A stretch of 64,000 nucleotides of DNA from Haloferax sp. Atlit-12N (GCF_003383095.1 NZ_PSYW01000001.1:992001-1056000), one strand, 5' to 3'; numbered from the stretch's first letter, positions 25,085 to 35,433 are shown. Program-made: numbers and translations. The notes: generated by a model not told the origin, from the sequence alone.

Positions 25085-25735
25085 TCAGTCCAGGCCGGCG
25101 GCGGCGACGAAGTTCTCGACGGTTTGAGCGGCCGTCACGTCGTCGAAGTCGCGGTCGGCGTCGTCGTCGGGCCAGCCGAAGTCGTCGGCGATGCGGTCGA
25201 GGAGGGCGGCCGTGAACTCGGGGTGGTACTGGACCGTCCAGACGGGCGCGTCCTCGTGGCGCGTCGCGAGGTGGTCGTAGTAGTCCGCGGAGGCGACGGT
25301 CTCCATGCGGTCGCCGGGGGCGACGACGTAGTCGCCGTGGACCATCGGAATGCGCTCGGAAACGCCATCGAACAGTAAGTCGTCGCCGAGGTCGACGTCG
25401 GCGATACCGCGGCGCTGGTCGCCGGCTTCGACGGTACCGCCGAGGGCGTCGTTGACGAGTTGGTGGCCGAAACAGACGCCGAACGTGGGTAGTTCGCGAG
25501 CGACGAGGTCGCGGGCGAGCAGACGCGCGTCGTCGAGCCACGGCCGCTCGTCGGCCTCGTAGACGCCCGCGGTGCTCCCGGTGAGCACGACGGCATCGAC
25601 GTTCGAGAGCGTCGGGAGGCCGTCGTCGGGGAGCGAGTGAACGGTCCCCTCGCGGCCGTCGAGGGCGAGGTCGGCGAGCGCGTCGGTGAAGTACGCGGGG
25701 CCGTCCGCAGGCATGCAGTCGCAGACGAGCAACAT
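25085..25735 (-). CDS. Class I glutamine amidotransferase, GuaA-type
   Basis: 216 residues. Triad: Cys in FGVCFGHQ (about 88), His in QYHPEF and the following Glu. Looks like a stand-alone GMP-synthase-type glutaminase subunit or a related amidotransferase. Convergent with nucS. The specific pathway is not clear, as no partner subunit is adjacent. Confidence 0.8.
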   Translation of the reverse strand: MLLVCDCMPADGPAYFTDALADLALDGREGTVHSLPDDGLPTLSNVDAVVLTGSTAGVYEADERPWLDDARLLARDLVARELPTFGVCFGHQLVNDALGGTVEAGDQRRGIADVDLGDDLLFDGVSERIPMVHGDYVVAPGDRMETVASADYYDHLATRHEDAPVWTVQYHPEFTAALLDRIADDFGWPDDDADRDFDDVTAAQTVENFVAAAGLD

Positions 25736-25941
25736 GGTCCGAATCGTGGCGACGGCGGCGCATAAGCGTGTCTCCCGGCCGAGGCGTCGACTCGCCCGCC
25801 ACCGGGGACCGGCACGACTCGGATACGGTTCGGTGGCCCATCGTGGCGAACCGACGTGCGAGCCCCTGACACGACCGCGGCGGGCGAATGAAGCTTCGAA
25901 GCGTTTTTAGCCCGCCTGACCCTTCGGTTTCACAAGTAACC

Positions 25942-26472
25942 ATGTCAGACAAACCCGCCTCTATGTACCGGGAGATTACGAACCCGGCGTACACCCGACG
26001 CGAGTACATCACGGGTATCCCCGGTTCGAAGATCGCACAGCACAACATGGGCGACCTGCAGGCCGACCCCGAGGACTACCCCGTCCAGATCAGCCTGAAG
26101 GTCGAAGAGGAAGTGCAGATTCGCCACGGTTCGCTCGAGTCCGCGCGTCTGTCTGCCAACCGCCTCATGCTCAAGCACGCGGGCGAAAAGCAGTACAAGA
26201 TGATTCTGCGCAAGTTCCCGCACCACGTCATCCGCGAGAACAAGCAGGCGACCGGTGCGGGTGCAGACCGTGTCTCCGACGGGATGCGCCAGTCGTTCGG
26301 GAAGGTCGTCGGGACCGCCGCTCGCATCCCCAAGGGCGAGACCGTGTTCACCATCTACTGCGACGTCGAGGACGCCGCGACCGCGAAGGACGCCTTCCGC
26401 CGCGCGTACAACAAGATGTCGCCGCCGTGCCGCATCGTCGTCGAGCGCGGCGAAGAGCTGCTCGTCGCGTAA
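25942..26472 (+). CDS. rpl10e: Ribosomal protein L10e (uL16 family)
   Basis: 176 residues. Starts [23 protein letters not shown], with [11 protein letters not shown] and [15 protein letters not shown], which are diagnostic for archaeal L10e/uL16. Part of the large subunit near the A site. Promoter with TTTTTAG box (about 25904-25910), short leader. Confidence 0.95.
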   Translation: MSDKPASMYREITNPAYTRREYITGIPGSKIAQHNMGDLQADPEDYPVQISLKVEEEVQIRHGSLESARLSANRLMLKHAGEKQYKMILRKFPHHVIRENKQATGAGADRVSDGMRQSFGKVVGTAARIPKGETVFTIYCDVEDAATAKDAFRRAYNKMSPPCRIVVERGEELLVA

Positions 26473-26557
26473 GTTCGCGACCTCGCGCCGGCGCGTGCTC
26501 GGAACGCGCCTCGCCTCGAACCCACCATTTTTCCCCCGGGACCCCGCCTCGTAGCGT

Positions 26558-27430
26558 ATGCTTCGGTTGGCGGTCACCACCTCCAGCGAGACGTTCGAGC
26601 GAATGCGCGGCCCGCTCGGCGACCGCGGCATCGACGTGGGGCACCTCCGCGCCAAGGAGTTCGCGCTCGACCTCTCGACGCCGCCGGCCGAGTCGTTCGA
26701 TGTCGGCTTCGTCTACCCCTCGCGTCCGATGGAGGGCGGCGTCGTCACCGCCAGACACGACCTCCCGTGGGTGAACACGCGCGAGGACGTGCTCACCTCG
26801 CGGAACAAGGCGGGCGTCATCGCGGCGCTCGAACGCGCCGGCCTGCCGGTCCCGCGGACCGTCTGCGTTTCGAACCCGGCCGACGAGTCCGACCTCCTCG
26901 ACGCCGTCGAATCGGCGGGGCTCGACTATCCGGTCGTCGTCAAGCCGAACTCCACGACGCGGGGCGTCGGCATCGCCAAGGCTCACGACCCGGACTCGCT
27001 TTCGGGGCACGCGGACGTACTGGGCCTCGTCCACGACTTCCGGGCGACCGGCGACAAGTCGTTCCTGATTCAGGAGTGGCTGCCGGACGCCCGCGACTAC
27101 CGGGCGATGGTGCTCGACGGCGAGGTTGTCGGCGCGGTGGAGCGCCGACTGACGGACGACGCGCGCGACGGCGGGCGCTGGAAGCACAACGTCCACCGCG
27201 GCGCGGAGGCGGTCGGTGTGGACCTCCCGAAGCGACACCACGACCTCGCCGAGTCGGTCGCCGACGAGTTGGGCATTCGCTATCTCGGGGTGGACCTGCT
27301 CGAATCCGACGGGCGGGTCGTCGTCTCGGAGACGAACGCCCGGCCGACCATCGACGACGACGCGAAGTACGACGACGGCTTTTTCGACCGACTGGCGGCG
27401 CTCGTCGAGCGGGTCGCAAAGAAGTCCTGA
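26558..27430 (+). CDS. RimK-type ATP-grasp ligase
   Basis: 290 residues. ATP-grasp features: VVVKPNSTTRGVGIAK (about 128-143), IQEWLP, YLGVDLLE and SETNARPT. The fold joins an amino acid, commonly glutamate, to a carboxylate. Archaeal relatives include MptN, CofF and LysX, so coenzyme tailing or protein glutamylation are candidates. Downstream of rpl10e by 85 bases, so cotranscription and modification of a ribosomal protein are possible, unproven. Confidence 0.8.
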   Translation: MLRLAVTTSSETFERMRGPLGDRGIDVGHLRAKEFALDLSTPPAESFDVGFVYPSRPMEGGVVTARHDLPWVNTREDVLTSRNKAGVIAALERAGLPVPRTVCVSNPADESDLLDAVESAGLDYPVVVKPNSTTRGVGIAKAHDPDSLSGHADVLGLVHDFRATGDKSFLIQEWLPDARDYRAMVLDGEVVGAVERRLTDDARDGGRWKHNVHRGAEAVGVDLPKRHHDLAESVADELGIRYLGVDLLESDGRVVVSETNARPTIDDDAKYDDGFFDRLAALVERVAKKS

Positions 27431-27454
27431 GCAGGCCGCGGCGAAGTCGAGTCG

Positions 27455-27817
27455 TTACTCAACGTCGATTGCGGCGGAGTCCTCAGCGCGGTCGAACGTG
27501 ACCTGCAGGACGCCGTTGTTGAAGGTGGCCGATGCGGAGTGCTCGTCGACGCGGGCCGGGAGGCGGATGCGTTCGTCGTACTCGCGGCGGTCACCGGCGG
27601 CGCTGATAGTCAGCGTCTCACCGTCGCACTTGAGGTCGATGGCGTCTTTGTCGACGCCCGGGAGGTCCGCGACGAGTCGGAGTGTAGAACCCTCATCGTA
27701 CACGTCGATGTGGGTCTCGGAGGCGAATCCGGCGTCGCCTCCGGTCATGTCGTTCATCATCCGTTCGATTTCGTCGAAGATGTTGTCGAACGGGTCGTCG
27801 CGGTCGTCTCTGACCAT
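27455..27817 (-). CDS. Hsp20/alpha-crystallin small heat-shock protein
   Basis: 120 residues from the ATG at 27817. The alpha-crystallin core contains LVADLPGVDKDAIDLK and NNGVLQVTF. An acidic N-terminal helix precedes it. TATA-like GTTTTATCC near 27839-27847 gives a leaderless start and excludes the frame extension to 27868. One of three Hsp20 genes in the window. Confidence 0.88.
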   Translation of the reverse strand: MVRDDRDDPFDNIFDEIERMMNDMTGGDAGFASETHIDVYDEGSTLRLVADLPGVDKDAIDLKCDGETLTISAAGDRREYDERIRLPARVDEHSASATFNNGVLQVTFDRAEDSAAIDVE

Positions 27818-28084
27818 GGGGGCCGCTATGAAATCGGAGGATAAAACGTTTCTGCCTGTGACAGTCACCTGGCAGCGAATCGCCAGTATTCGGCCGCGAG
27901 CGACCGTCTACGGACGGACGGCGCGTCTCCGTGTGGGCGTGTCAATTCCCGTTCGTGTGTGACCGATAGTGATTGTTTCTGTAGTAATGTTGATTGCGAA
28001 TGAAAGGTAACGTTCGATTCAGTCGGATTTACCGAAACAGATATACTGCTGCAACTGGGATATTGATATGGATACTACTCGAAC

Positions 28085-29137
28085 ATGAGTGAAAAATCCT
28101 ACCTCAGCGCGGGCGAGAACGTGGATGAATCGGACGTGGTGCGGGTGGCACTCAACGGCTTCGGCCGCATCGGCCGGAACATCTTCCGTGCCGTCCTCGA
28201 CAACCCGAAGGTCGAACTGGTCGCCATCAACGACGTCATGGACTTCGACGACATGGCGTACCTCGCGAAGTACGACTCCGTCATGGGCCGACTCGACGGC
28301 GTCGAGCGCGACGGCGACTCGCTGTCCATCGGCGGCACCTCGGTGGGCCTCTACAACGTCCAGTCCCCCGCGGAGCTTCCGTGGGGCGAACTCGACGTGG
28401 ACGTGGCGCTCGAATGTACGGGCATCTTCCGCACGAAGGAAGACGCCTCCGCACACCTCGAAGCGGGCGCGGAGAAGGTCGTCATCTCCGCGCCGCCGAA
28501 GGGCGACGAGCCGGTCAAGCAGATCGTCTACGGCGTCAACCACGACGAGTACGACGGCGAGGACATCGTCTCGAACGCCTCCTGTACGACCAACTCCGTC
28601 ACGCCGGTCGCGAAGGTGCTCGACGAGGAGTTCGGCATCGAGAACGGTCTCCTGACGACCGTCCACGCCTACACGGGCAGCCAGAACCTCATCGACAGCC
28701 CCCACGCGAAGCAGCGCCGCGGGCGCGCCGCCGCCGAGAACATCGTCCCGACGACGACCGGCGCGGCGCAGGCGGCCACCGAGATTCTGCCCCAGCTCGA
28801 CGGCAAGCTCGACGGCATGGCGATTCGCGTCCCCGTGCCGAACGGCTCGCTTACCGAGCTCGTCGTCCGCCTCGAGGACAAGCCCTCCGTCGAGGAGATC
28901 AACGACGCCTTCCGCGCCGCGGCCGACTCCGGCCCGCTCGCGGGCGTCCTCGGCTACACCGACGACGAGGTCACCTCGCGTGACATCCTCGGCCTGCCGT
29001 TCTCCAGCACCGTCGACCTCAACACGACGAACCAGGTCAACGACGGCGGCCTCTACAAGATTCTGACGTGGTACGACAACGAGTTCGGCTTCTCCAACCG
29101 GATGCTCGACGTCGCCCACTTCGTCACTCACCAGTAG
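28085..29137 (+). CDS. gapI: Glyceraldehyde-3-phosphate dehydrogenase, bacterial type (GapI)
   Basis: 350 residues, class I phosphorylating enzyme. NAD-binding NGFGRIGRN near the N-terminus and the catalytic Cys in SNASCTTNSVTP. In H. volcanii this enzyme serves glycolytic sugar breakdown, as I recall. Followed after 75 bases by pgk. An AT-rich upstream stretch (27960-28080) with several TATA-like words suggests a regulated promoter, consistent with sugar induction. Confidence 0.95.
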   Translation: MSEKSYLSAGENVDESDVVRVALNGFGRIGRNIFRAVLDNPKVELVAINDVMDFDDMAYLAKYDSVMGRLDGVERDGDSLSIGGTSVGLYNVQSPAELPWGELDVDVALECTGIFRTKEDASAHLEAGAEKVVISAPPKGDEPVKQIVYGVNHDEYDGEDIVSNASCTTNSVTPVAKVLDEEFGIENGLLTTVHAYTGSQNLIDSPHAKQRRGRAAAENIVPTTTGAAQAATEILPQLDGKLDGMAIRVPVPNGSLTELVVRLEDKPSVEEINDAFRAAADSGPLAGVLGYTDDEVTSRDILGLPFSSTVDLNTTNQVNDGGLYKILTWYDNEFGFSNRMLDVAHFVTHQ

Positions 29138-29212
29138 ACGCCCCCACGAATCGCCCGCGGTTGCAGCGCGAGCTACCCACCACTAAGTAATCCCTCCACG
29201 TTCTTCCACCCG

Positions 29213-30418
29213 ATGTTCAAGACCCTCGACGACCTCGACCCGGAGCAACGCGTACTCGTCCGACTCGACCTCAACTCGCCGGTCGAAGACGGCGACGTCC
29301 AAGACAACCGACGGTTCGACCGCCACGCGGAGACCGTCCGCGAACTCGCCGAGGCCGGCCATCGCGTCGTCCTCATGGCCCATCAGGGCCGTCCCGGCGG
29401 CGACGACTTCGTCTCGCTCGAACAGCACGCGGACATCCTCGCGAGCCACATCGACCGCGACGTAGGGTTCGTCGCTGACACCTACGGCGACGAGGCCATC
29501 GCCGCCATCGACGCGCTCGAAGCGGGCGAGGTGCTCCTCCTCGAAAACACGCGGATGTGCGACGAGGAACTCCCCGAGGAGGACCCCGAGGTCAAAGCCG
29601 ACACCGAGTTCGTCCAGTCGCTCGCCGAGCACGTCGACGCCTACGTCAACGACGCCTACTCGGCGGCCCACCGCTCGCACGCCTCCTTGGTCGGCTTCCC
29701 GCTCGTGCTCCCCGCCTACGCGGGCCGCGTGATGCAGACCGAGTACGAGGCCAACTCCTCCATCGCCACCCGCGAGTTCGACGGGCAGGTGACGATGGTC
29801 GTCGGCGGGACGAAAGCCACCGACGTCATCGACGTTATGAACAACCTCGGCGACAAGGTCGACCAGTTCCTCCTCGGCGGCATCGCCGGCGAACTGTTCC
29901 TCCGCGCCGCCGGCAACGACGTGGGCTTCGACCTCGAGGGCATGGACTTCTTCGACGACCAGTGGGAGGAAAACCGCGAGACCATCGAGTCGCTGCTCGA
30001 CGAGCGCGGCGACCAGATTAAGCTCGCCGTCGACCTCGCCTACGAGAACCAGACCGACGACCGCGGCGAAATCGCGGTCGCCAACATCACGGAGAAGGAC
30101 CGCGCGTACCTCGACGTGGGTTCGATGACGGTCGACGAGTACGACCCCATCATCCGCGACTCCGAGGCCGTCTTCGTGAAGGGCGCGCTCGGCCTGTTCG
30201 AAGACGAGCGCTTCGCGGTCGGCACGACCGGCATCCTCCGCGCCATCGCCGAGACCGACTGCTTCTCCGTCGTCGGCGGCGGCGACACCTCCCGCGCCAT
30301 CGAGATGTACGGCATGGACGAAGGCGACTTCGGCCACGTCTCCATCGCCGGCGGCGCGTACATCCGCGCGCTGACCGGCGCGCCGCTCGCCGGCGTCGAG
30401 GCGCTGAAGCAGAACTGA
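29213..30418 (+). CDS. pgk: Phosphoglycerate kinase
   Basis: 401 residues. Begins MFKTLDDLDPEQRVLVRLDLNSPVEDG with the substrate-binding RxDxN; VVGGGDTSRAIEMYG near the C-terminus holds the nucleotide site. Converts 1,3-bisphosphoglycerate and ADP to 3-phosphoglycerate and ATP; next to gapI in the same direction, so the two steps are coexpressed. Confidence 0.95.
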   Translation: MFKTLDDLDPEQRVLVRLDLNSPVEDGDVQDNRRFDRHAETVRELAEAGHRVVLMAHQGRPGGDDFVSLEQHADILASHIDRDVGFVADTYGDEAIAAIDALEAGEVLLLENTRMCDEELPEEDPEVKADTEFVQSLAEHVDAYVNDAYSAAHRSHASLVGFPLVLPAYAGRVMQTEYEANSSIATREFDGQVTMVVGGTKATDVIDVMNNLGDKVDQFLLGGIAGELFLRAAGNDVGFDLEGMDFFDDQWEENRETIESLLDERGDQIKLAVDLAYENQTDDRGEIAVANITEKDRAYLDVGSMTVDEYDPIIRDSEAVFVKGALGLFEDERFAVGTTGILRAIAETDCFSVVGGGDTSRAIEMYGMDEGDFGHVSIAGGAYIRALTGAPLAGVEALKQN

Positions 30419-30426
30419 AGCCGCGC

Positions 30427-30726
30427 TCAGGAATCCGCGTTCTTTTCTGCGACGATACCGGCGGCACCCTCGACGAGGAAGACCACGCCGGCTGCGAAGA
30501 CGACGAGCGTCAAGACCGCGGTGAGAGCCCCGCCTGCCGGGAACGAACCAGCGGCGCGGACCGCGAGTGTGTGGGATGCGCTGTACGACGCACCCCCGAC
30601 GAGCACCGCGCCGCCGAAGACAGTTTGTCGGTCACTAGTTTCGAGGACGAGAACAGCCGATTCAGCCGCATCTGTCGGCTCGTCGTCGCGGGTGTCGTCA
30701 CCGTCGCGGTTTGGGTCGCCGCTCAT
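30427..30726 (-). CDS. Small two-helix membrane protein
   Basis: 99 residues. An acidic N-terminus is followed by two hydrophobic stretches (FGGAVLVGGASYSASHTLAV and ALTAVLTLVVFAAGVVFLVE). No family recognised. Convergent with pgk, 8 bases apart. Confidence 0.6.
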   Translation of the reverse strand: MSGDPNRDGDDTRDDEPTDAAESAVLVLETSDRQTVFGGAVLVGGASYSASHTLAVRAAGSFPAGGALTAVLTLVVFAAGVVFLVEGAAGIVAEKNADS

Positions 30727-30832
30727 ACCCCGGCCTCCGAGTCGATGGCGAAGTGAGACATACCGGCGACACCGAGCCCTTGAATAAAAGTGTCACCCAA
30801 CGTTGATAGCCGACGCCGCCGAACCGACGCGC

Positions 30833-31321
30833 ATGAAACTCGGCGTCGTCTCCGACACGCACGACAACCTCGACTACGTCGAAGCCGCGGTCTCGCACTT
30901 CGAATCGGAGGGCGTTGACGCGGTCGTCCACTGCGGCGACATCGTCGCGCCCTTCTCGGCCGCGCCGTTCGACGCGGACTTCGACTTCCACGCCGTCCGC
31001 GGCAACAACGACGGCGAGTGGGCGCTCCGCGAGGCGGTGGACTCGTTCGGCACCTATCACGACGACTTCGCACATCTGACGCTCGACGGCCAAGAGATAG
31101 CGGTCTACCACGGCACTGAGGCCGGACTGGTCGATGCCCTCGTCGACTCGGGGACGTACGACTTCGTCCTGCGCGGCCACACCCACGAACGGGTGGTCGA
31201 ACACCGCGGAAAGACGACGCACATCAACCCCGGCGGCCTGCCGATTCCCGGCGCTGACGACGAGTTCCACGTCGCAACCGTCGACCTCGACACGGGGAAC
31301 GTGGCGTCGCGGTCGCTCTGA
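30833..31321 (+). CDS. YfcE/MJ0936-type metallophosphoesterase
   Basis: 162 residues. Metal ligands are in VVSDTHDN, HCGDIV, RGNND and RGHTHERV, the calcineurin-like fold of small archaeal phosphodiesterases. Substrate unknown. It lies between the two GAPDH genes, as I recall for H. volcanii. Start at the ATG about 28 bases after a TTGATAG element. Confidence 0.85.
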   Translation: MKLGVVSDTHDNLDYVEAAVSHFESEGVDAVVHCGDIVAPFSAAPFDADFDFHAVRGNNDGEWALREAVDSFGTYHDDFAHLTLDGQEIAVYHGTEAGLVDALVDSGTYDFVLRGHTHERVVEHRGKTTHINPGGLPIPGADDEFHVATVDLDTGNVASRSL

Positions 31322-31396
31322 GAGCGGAATCGAGTGGGGTGAAAAGCCGCGGCCGCACCGAACCGAACTGCACCGAACTGAGCAAACGATTCGCGA

Positions 31397-32464
31397 CTAG
31401 TCGTCGGCGAACTCCGCGCGCGCCTGCTCAGCGAATCCGGACGGGCTACCGGAGATACCGATACCGAGCGTCTGGTCCGTGAGTTCCATGCTCGTCTGCT
31501 GGTCTTCGACGTCAAACATCGCGCGGATGGCGTCGACGTTCTCGGGAATCACGTCGGACTGCTGGTGGATGGCCTGGAACAGGTAGAGGTCCCGGCCGTT
31601 GACGCCGATGGACTCGCCCCACACGCAGTTCTCCCACATGTCGCCGCGCGGGCGGCCCGCGTCGAGCGCGAAGTCCATGAGCTTACCCGCGCCGTCGATG
31701 CCCATCCCCTCCGGGATGACGTAGACGCGGTTCTCGCCTTCGAGCAGTTGCCGGACGTGCGCGCCGGTCACGTCGTCTTCGAGCGTGACGTTGAGCGCGT
31801 GGACGTGCATCAGCGTCGCCGGGACCTTCAGCCCGAGCGTGTCGATTTCGAGGTCGGGGAAGATGGTCTTCACGTCGGGGCCGTGGTGAGAAGGAATCTT
31901 GATCGGGTTCGGCAGGATGTCGTTTATCGGCCCGCGAGAGTTCTGACCGGGGTCGCCGCCGCGGCGGACGAGCGTCGCCCGGACCTTCTCGACGCCGTAC
32001 TCGGCTTCGAGCGGCGCGATGATGCGCGAGAGGCCGGTCGTGTTACAGGAGACGACGCGGACGTAGTCGGCGTCGCGGGCGGCGTCGAAGTTGGCCCGCG
32101 CGTTGAAGCTCACATCCGCCACGTCGGCGTCCTCGCCGCCTTGGAAGATAGCGGGCGTGTGGTGCGTCTCGTACAGTTCGCGGTTCTCCGCGCCGATACC
32201 CGACGGCGTGCAGTCGACGATGACGTCCGCCTTGGCAACCAGTTCGTCCACCTCGCCGGCGAGGTCGACACCGGCCTCGGAGAACAGCGGCGAGCGTTCG
32301 GGAATCGCGGCGTACATCGGGTAGCCGCGTTCGCCCGCGGTGTGCGCTTCGAAGTTGGGCTGGGTCTTGGCCACGCCGATGAGTTCCATGTCGGGCTGCG
32401 CGTTGACCGCGTCGGCGACGCGCTTTCCGATTGTGCCGTAGCCGTTGACACCCACTCGTATCAT
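31397..32464 (-). CDS. gapII: Glyceraldehyde-3-phosphate dehydrogenase, archaeal type II (GapII)
   Basis: 355 residues. [11 protein letters not shown] nucleotide loop and catalytic Cys in [10 protein letters not shown], typical of archaeal type II enzymes. In H. volcanii the type II enzyme is used for gluconeogenesis while GapI works in glycolysis, as I recall, so this locus holds both directions of the step. Start at the ATG 32464; a TTG nine bases upstream gives a longer but less likely start. TATA-like CTATAG about 27 bases upstream. Confidence 0.93.
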   Translation of the reverse strand: MIRVGVNGYGTIGKRVADAVNAQPDMELIGVAKTQPNFEAHTAGERGYPMYAAIPERSPLFSEAGVDLAGEVDELVAKADVIVDCTPSGIGAENRELYETHHTPAIFQGGEDADVADVSFNARANFDAARDADYVRVVSCNTTGLSRIIAPLEAEYGVEKVRATLVRRGGDPGQNSRGPINDILPNPIKIPSHHGPDVKTIFPDLEIDTLGLKVPATLMHVHALNVTLEDDVTGAHVRQLLEGENRVYVIPEGMGIDGAGKLMDFALDAGRPRGDMWENCVWGESIGVNGRDLYLFQAIHQQSDVIPENVDAIRAMFDVEDQQTSMELTDQTLGIGISGSPSGFAEQARAEFADD

Positions 32465-32653
32465 GGGTGACAAACGACCGGGCCCGACTATAGTTATTTC
32501 GATGGTTAATACTTAGAAATTAACTCTCGGGCGAGTGAGTCCCTCGATTACCTCCGAGGCGAGTGAAACCGCCGATTCGGGGCGGCGGGGCGGGAACCGA
32601 ACGCGAGGGGGCAGATGGGAACGCCTAACAGCGCCGCCGGCGCAGGTTCCCCC

Positions 32654-33613
32654 ATGCCCGAATCCGACGCCGACCTCCGCGCCGCCAGCGAGACGGCGGT
32701 CCGCCAGTGTCTCGACCTCCAGCCCGACGAGTCGCTCGTCGTCGTCACCGACGACAAGCGCGAGCGCATCGGCGAGGCGCTCTACGAGGTCGCCAGCGAG
32801 GTGACCGACGACGCGACTATCGTCCGCTACCCGCCGGGGAACCAACACGGCGAGGAGCCGCCCGCGCCGGTCGCCGCCGCCATGCAGGCCTGCGACGCCT
32901 TCCTCGCGCCGACGACGAAGAGCCTGAGCCACACCCGCGCCCGCGGTGACGCCTGCGACGCCGGCGCTCGCGGCGCGACCCTCCCCGGAATCACCGAGGA
33001 GGTGTTCGTCACCGGCCTCGATGCCGACTACGACGCCATCTACGACCACAGCGCGGCGATGCTCGACGCCGTCGGCGACGCCGACGAACTCCGCGTCACG
33101 ACCGAGACGGGCACGGACATCACGTTCGTCCGCGGTGACCGCGAGTGGCTCGCCGACACCGGCGCAATCGCTGAGGCCGGCTCGTTTTCGAACCTCCCCG
33201 CGGGCGAAATTTTCCTCAGCCCCGCGTCCGCGACGGGCACCTACGTCGTCGACGGGACGATGATGCCCCACGGCCTCCTCGACGAGGGACAGGAACTCCG
33301 CTTCGAGGTCGAAGACGGCTACGTCACGGATATTTCCGACGACGACATCCGCGAGCAGGTCGAGGCCGCGGCGGAGGAAGTCGGGCGAGACGCCTACAAC
33401 CTCGCCGAAATCGGCATCGGCACCAACGTCGGCGTGACCGACCTCGTCGGCTCCGTCCTGCTCGACGAGAAGGCCGCGGGCACGGTCCACATCGCCATCG
33501 GCGACGACGCCGGCATCGGCGGCGACACCGACGCGCCGCTCCACCTCGACGGTATCATCCGCGAGCCGACGGTGTACGCCGACGGCGAGGAAGTCGACCT
33601 GCCGCAGCCCTGA
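32654..33613 (+). CDS. Aminopeptidase (thermophilic metalloprotease M29-like family)
   Basis: 319 residues from the ATG at 32654. LVVVTDDKRERIGEAL and later EIFLSPASATGTYVVDG and EIGIGTNVGVTDLVGSVLLDEKAAGTVHIAIGD match the M29/PepS-like aminopeptidase pattern; Glu and His metal ligands lie in these blocks. A further in-frame ATG at 32615 exists. Divergent from gapII. Confidence 0.75.
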   Translation: MPESDADLRAASETAVRQCLDLQPDESLVVVTDDKRERIGEALYEVASEVTDDATIVRYPPGNQHGEEPPAPVAAAMQACDAFLAPTTKSLSHTRARGDACDAGARGATLPGITEEVFVTGLDADYDAIYDHSAAMLDAVGDADELRVTTETGTDITFVRGDREWLADTGAIAEAGSFSNLPAGEIFLSPASATGTYVVDGTMMPHGLLDEGQELRFEVEDGYVTDISDDDIREQVEAAAEEVGRDAYNLAEIGIGTNVGVTDLVGSVLLDEKAAGTVHIAIGDDAGIGGDTDAPLHLDGIIREPTVYADGEEVDLPQP

Positions 33614-33743
33614 GCACCCCTGAGCGGGCGCACACCGCGCCCGCGGCGGGTCGCTCGGTTCGCCGAACGAGCGTCCTGCCACCGACTCCCACGCCGAAAC
33701 GGAGAAAGGCGGCTTTTTACGGCCTGATGGGCTAGCGACCCGT

Positions 33744-34400
33744 ATGAGCCTACCCGACGCCGGCGAGCGCGTCCCCCTCTCCTGTCCGACGTGTTCGCCC
33801 GACGAACCCACCGTCCACGAGGTGCTGAAGCCCGGCGGTCACTCGACCGTCCGGTGTACTGAATGCGGCCACGTCCACAAAGAGAAAGTCGAGATTCCTG
33901 ACGAAACCGAGATGAACGTCGTCGTCTCGCAGGACGGCGACTCCGTCTCGACCGAAGTGCCCGTGCCGGTCGGCACGACCATCGAGGTCGGCGACGAGTT
34001 CATCGTCGACACGCCCGAGGCGATTCAGCTCGTGCGCATCACGGGCATCGAAGTCGGCCCCGAACAGCGCGCCGACGAGGCCGAGGTCGCGGACGTGAAG
34101 ACCGTCTGGACCCGCGTCGTCGACAACGTCGCGGTCAACGTCACCATCCACCCGAAGGACGGCAAGCGCGAGGACACCCGCAGCGTCACCGTCAACGTCC
34201 CCGGCGACTACGAGTTCGTCGTCGGCGAGACCGAGGCGTTCGGCGACGAGGAGGTCGAAATCGAAGGCCTCGTCGTCCGCTCGGACGCCCCCGAGTACCG
34301 CCACGGCAAACTCGACCACCCCGGCGACATGGTGTACGCGAAGGACGCAAAGCGCGTCTACGCCCGCGACCAGACCTCGACCGCGTGGTCGGCCTGGTAA
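33744..34400 (+). CDS. HVO_0476-type zinc-finger protein
   Basis: 218 residues. The N-terminal ribbon has CPTC and CTEC separated by about 20 residues; the rest is beta-rich with two repeats (IEVGDEFIVDTPE and later YEFVVGETEAF). I recall this as the haloarchaeal HVO_0476 family; function unknown, perhaps binding RNA or the ribosome. Confidence 0.8.
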   Translation: MSLPDAGERVPLSCPTCSPDEPTVHEVLKPGGHSTVRCTECGHVHKEKVEIPDETEMNVVVSQDGDSVSTEVPVPVGTTIEVGDEFIVDTPEAIQLVRITGIEVGPEQRADEAEVADVKTVWTRVVDNVAVNVTIHPKDGKREDTRSVTVNVPGDYEFVVGETEAFGDEEVEIEGLVVRSDAPEYRHGKLDHPGDMVYAKDAKRVYARDQTSTAWSAW

Positions 34401-34494
34401 GGGCGAATCCGACGCCGAAGCACTCCGCCCCGCCGACGAGCCGTTCCGCCCGCCCAACGCACGACCTTTTTGTTCCCGACTCGTCGGTGCGACC

Positions 34495-35433
34495 ATGCCT
34501 ACCCGCGACCGGTCGCAGTCGTCGGTCGAATCGCTCGCGCTCCTGTGGGCCGCCCGCGAGAGCGGCGTCATCGACGCGCTCACGACGAGCGCCGGCACCG
34601 CCGAGGCCGTGGCCGAGACCGCCGACATCGAGCCCCGAGCCGCCCGCATCACGGTCGAGGCGCTGGCCGCGATGGGGTTCATCAAGCGCGTCGGCGACGA
34701 GTACGAGATAACTAACCGCGCGCTCGGCTTCCTCGCCAAGCGCGACGTGCGCTCCATCGGTCGCCTCCCGCACGCGCTCGACCGCTTTTCGCTCTACGCC
34801 GACCTCCCGGAGACGATGGCTTCCGAGGAGTCGCCCGCGTTCCCGGACGACTGGCTTCGGAACCGACTCGGCGCGCACGACGCCACCGAAGAATCGGTCG
34901 TCCGGGCCTGCGTGACCGCCGCGGTTCGCGAGGCACCCGACGCGACGCACGTCCTCGACCTCGGCGGCGCGTCGGGCGTCTTCGCCCGCGAGTTCGTCGC
35001 CCGCGGTTGCGACGTGACGCTCGTCGACGACGCCGAGACCGTCGAAGCCGTCCGACCGCTCCTCTCCCGCGCCGGCGTGGACCTCGTCGCTGGCGACCCG
35101 ACCGACCCGCCGGTAGCGGGGTTCGGCCTCGTCTTCGCCGGCGACGCCTTCACCGGGCGCGACCCGGCCGACGCGCGAGCGCTCGTCTCGGGCGCGCACG
35201 ACGCCCTCGAACCCGGCGGGTCGGCGGTGTTCGTCGATAGTCTCCACGGCCGGTGTTCGACCGACGCGACGGCCGGGCGAGCGGTGGACGCGCTCGCCAC
35301 CGGTCGCGGTGACCTCTACGACGAGTCGACGGTTCGCTCGTGGGTCGAATCGGCCGGATTCGGCGGCTGTACGGTCCGAAACGTGCCGGGGACCGACCTG
35401 CAGGCAGTCGTCGGCGAGCGTGCGGTTGATTAG
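34495..35433 (+). CDS. O-methyltransferase-like SAM-dependent enzyme
   Basis: 312 residues. A winged-helix N-terminal domain (about 12-75) precedes a Rossmann domain with VLDLGGASGVFAREF as SAM motif I. Plant-type O-methyltransferases have this build. Substrate unknown. Next to pcm (21 bases apart), likely one operon. Confidence 0.8.
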   Translation: MPTRDRSQSSVESLALLWAARESGVIDALTTSAGTAEAVAETADIEPRAARITVEALAAMGFIKRVGDEYEITNRALGFLAKRDVRSIGRLPHALDRFSLYADLPETMASEESPAFPDDWLRNRLGAHDATEESVVRACVTAAVREAPDATHVLDLGGASGVFAREFVARGCDVTLVDDAETVEAVRPLLSRAGVDLVAGDPTDPPVAGFGLVFAGDAFTGRDPADARALVSGAHDALEPGGSAVFVDSLHGRCSTDATAGRAVDALATGRGDLYDESTVRSWVESAGFGGCTVRNVPGTDLQAVVGERAVD

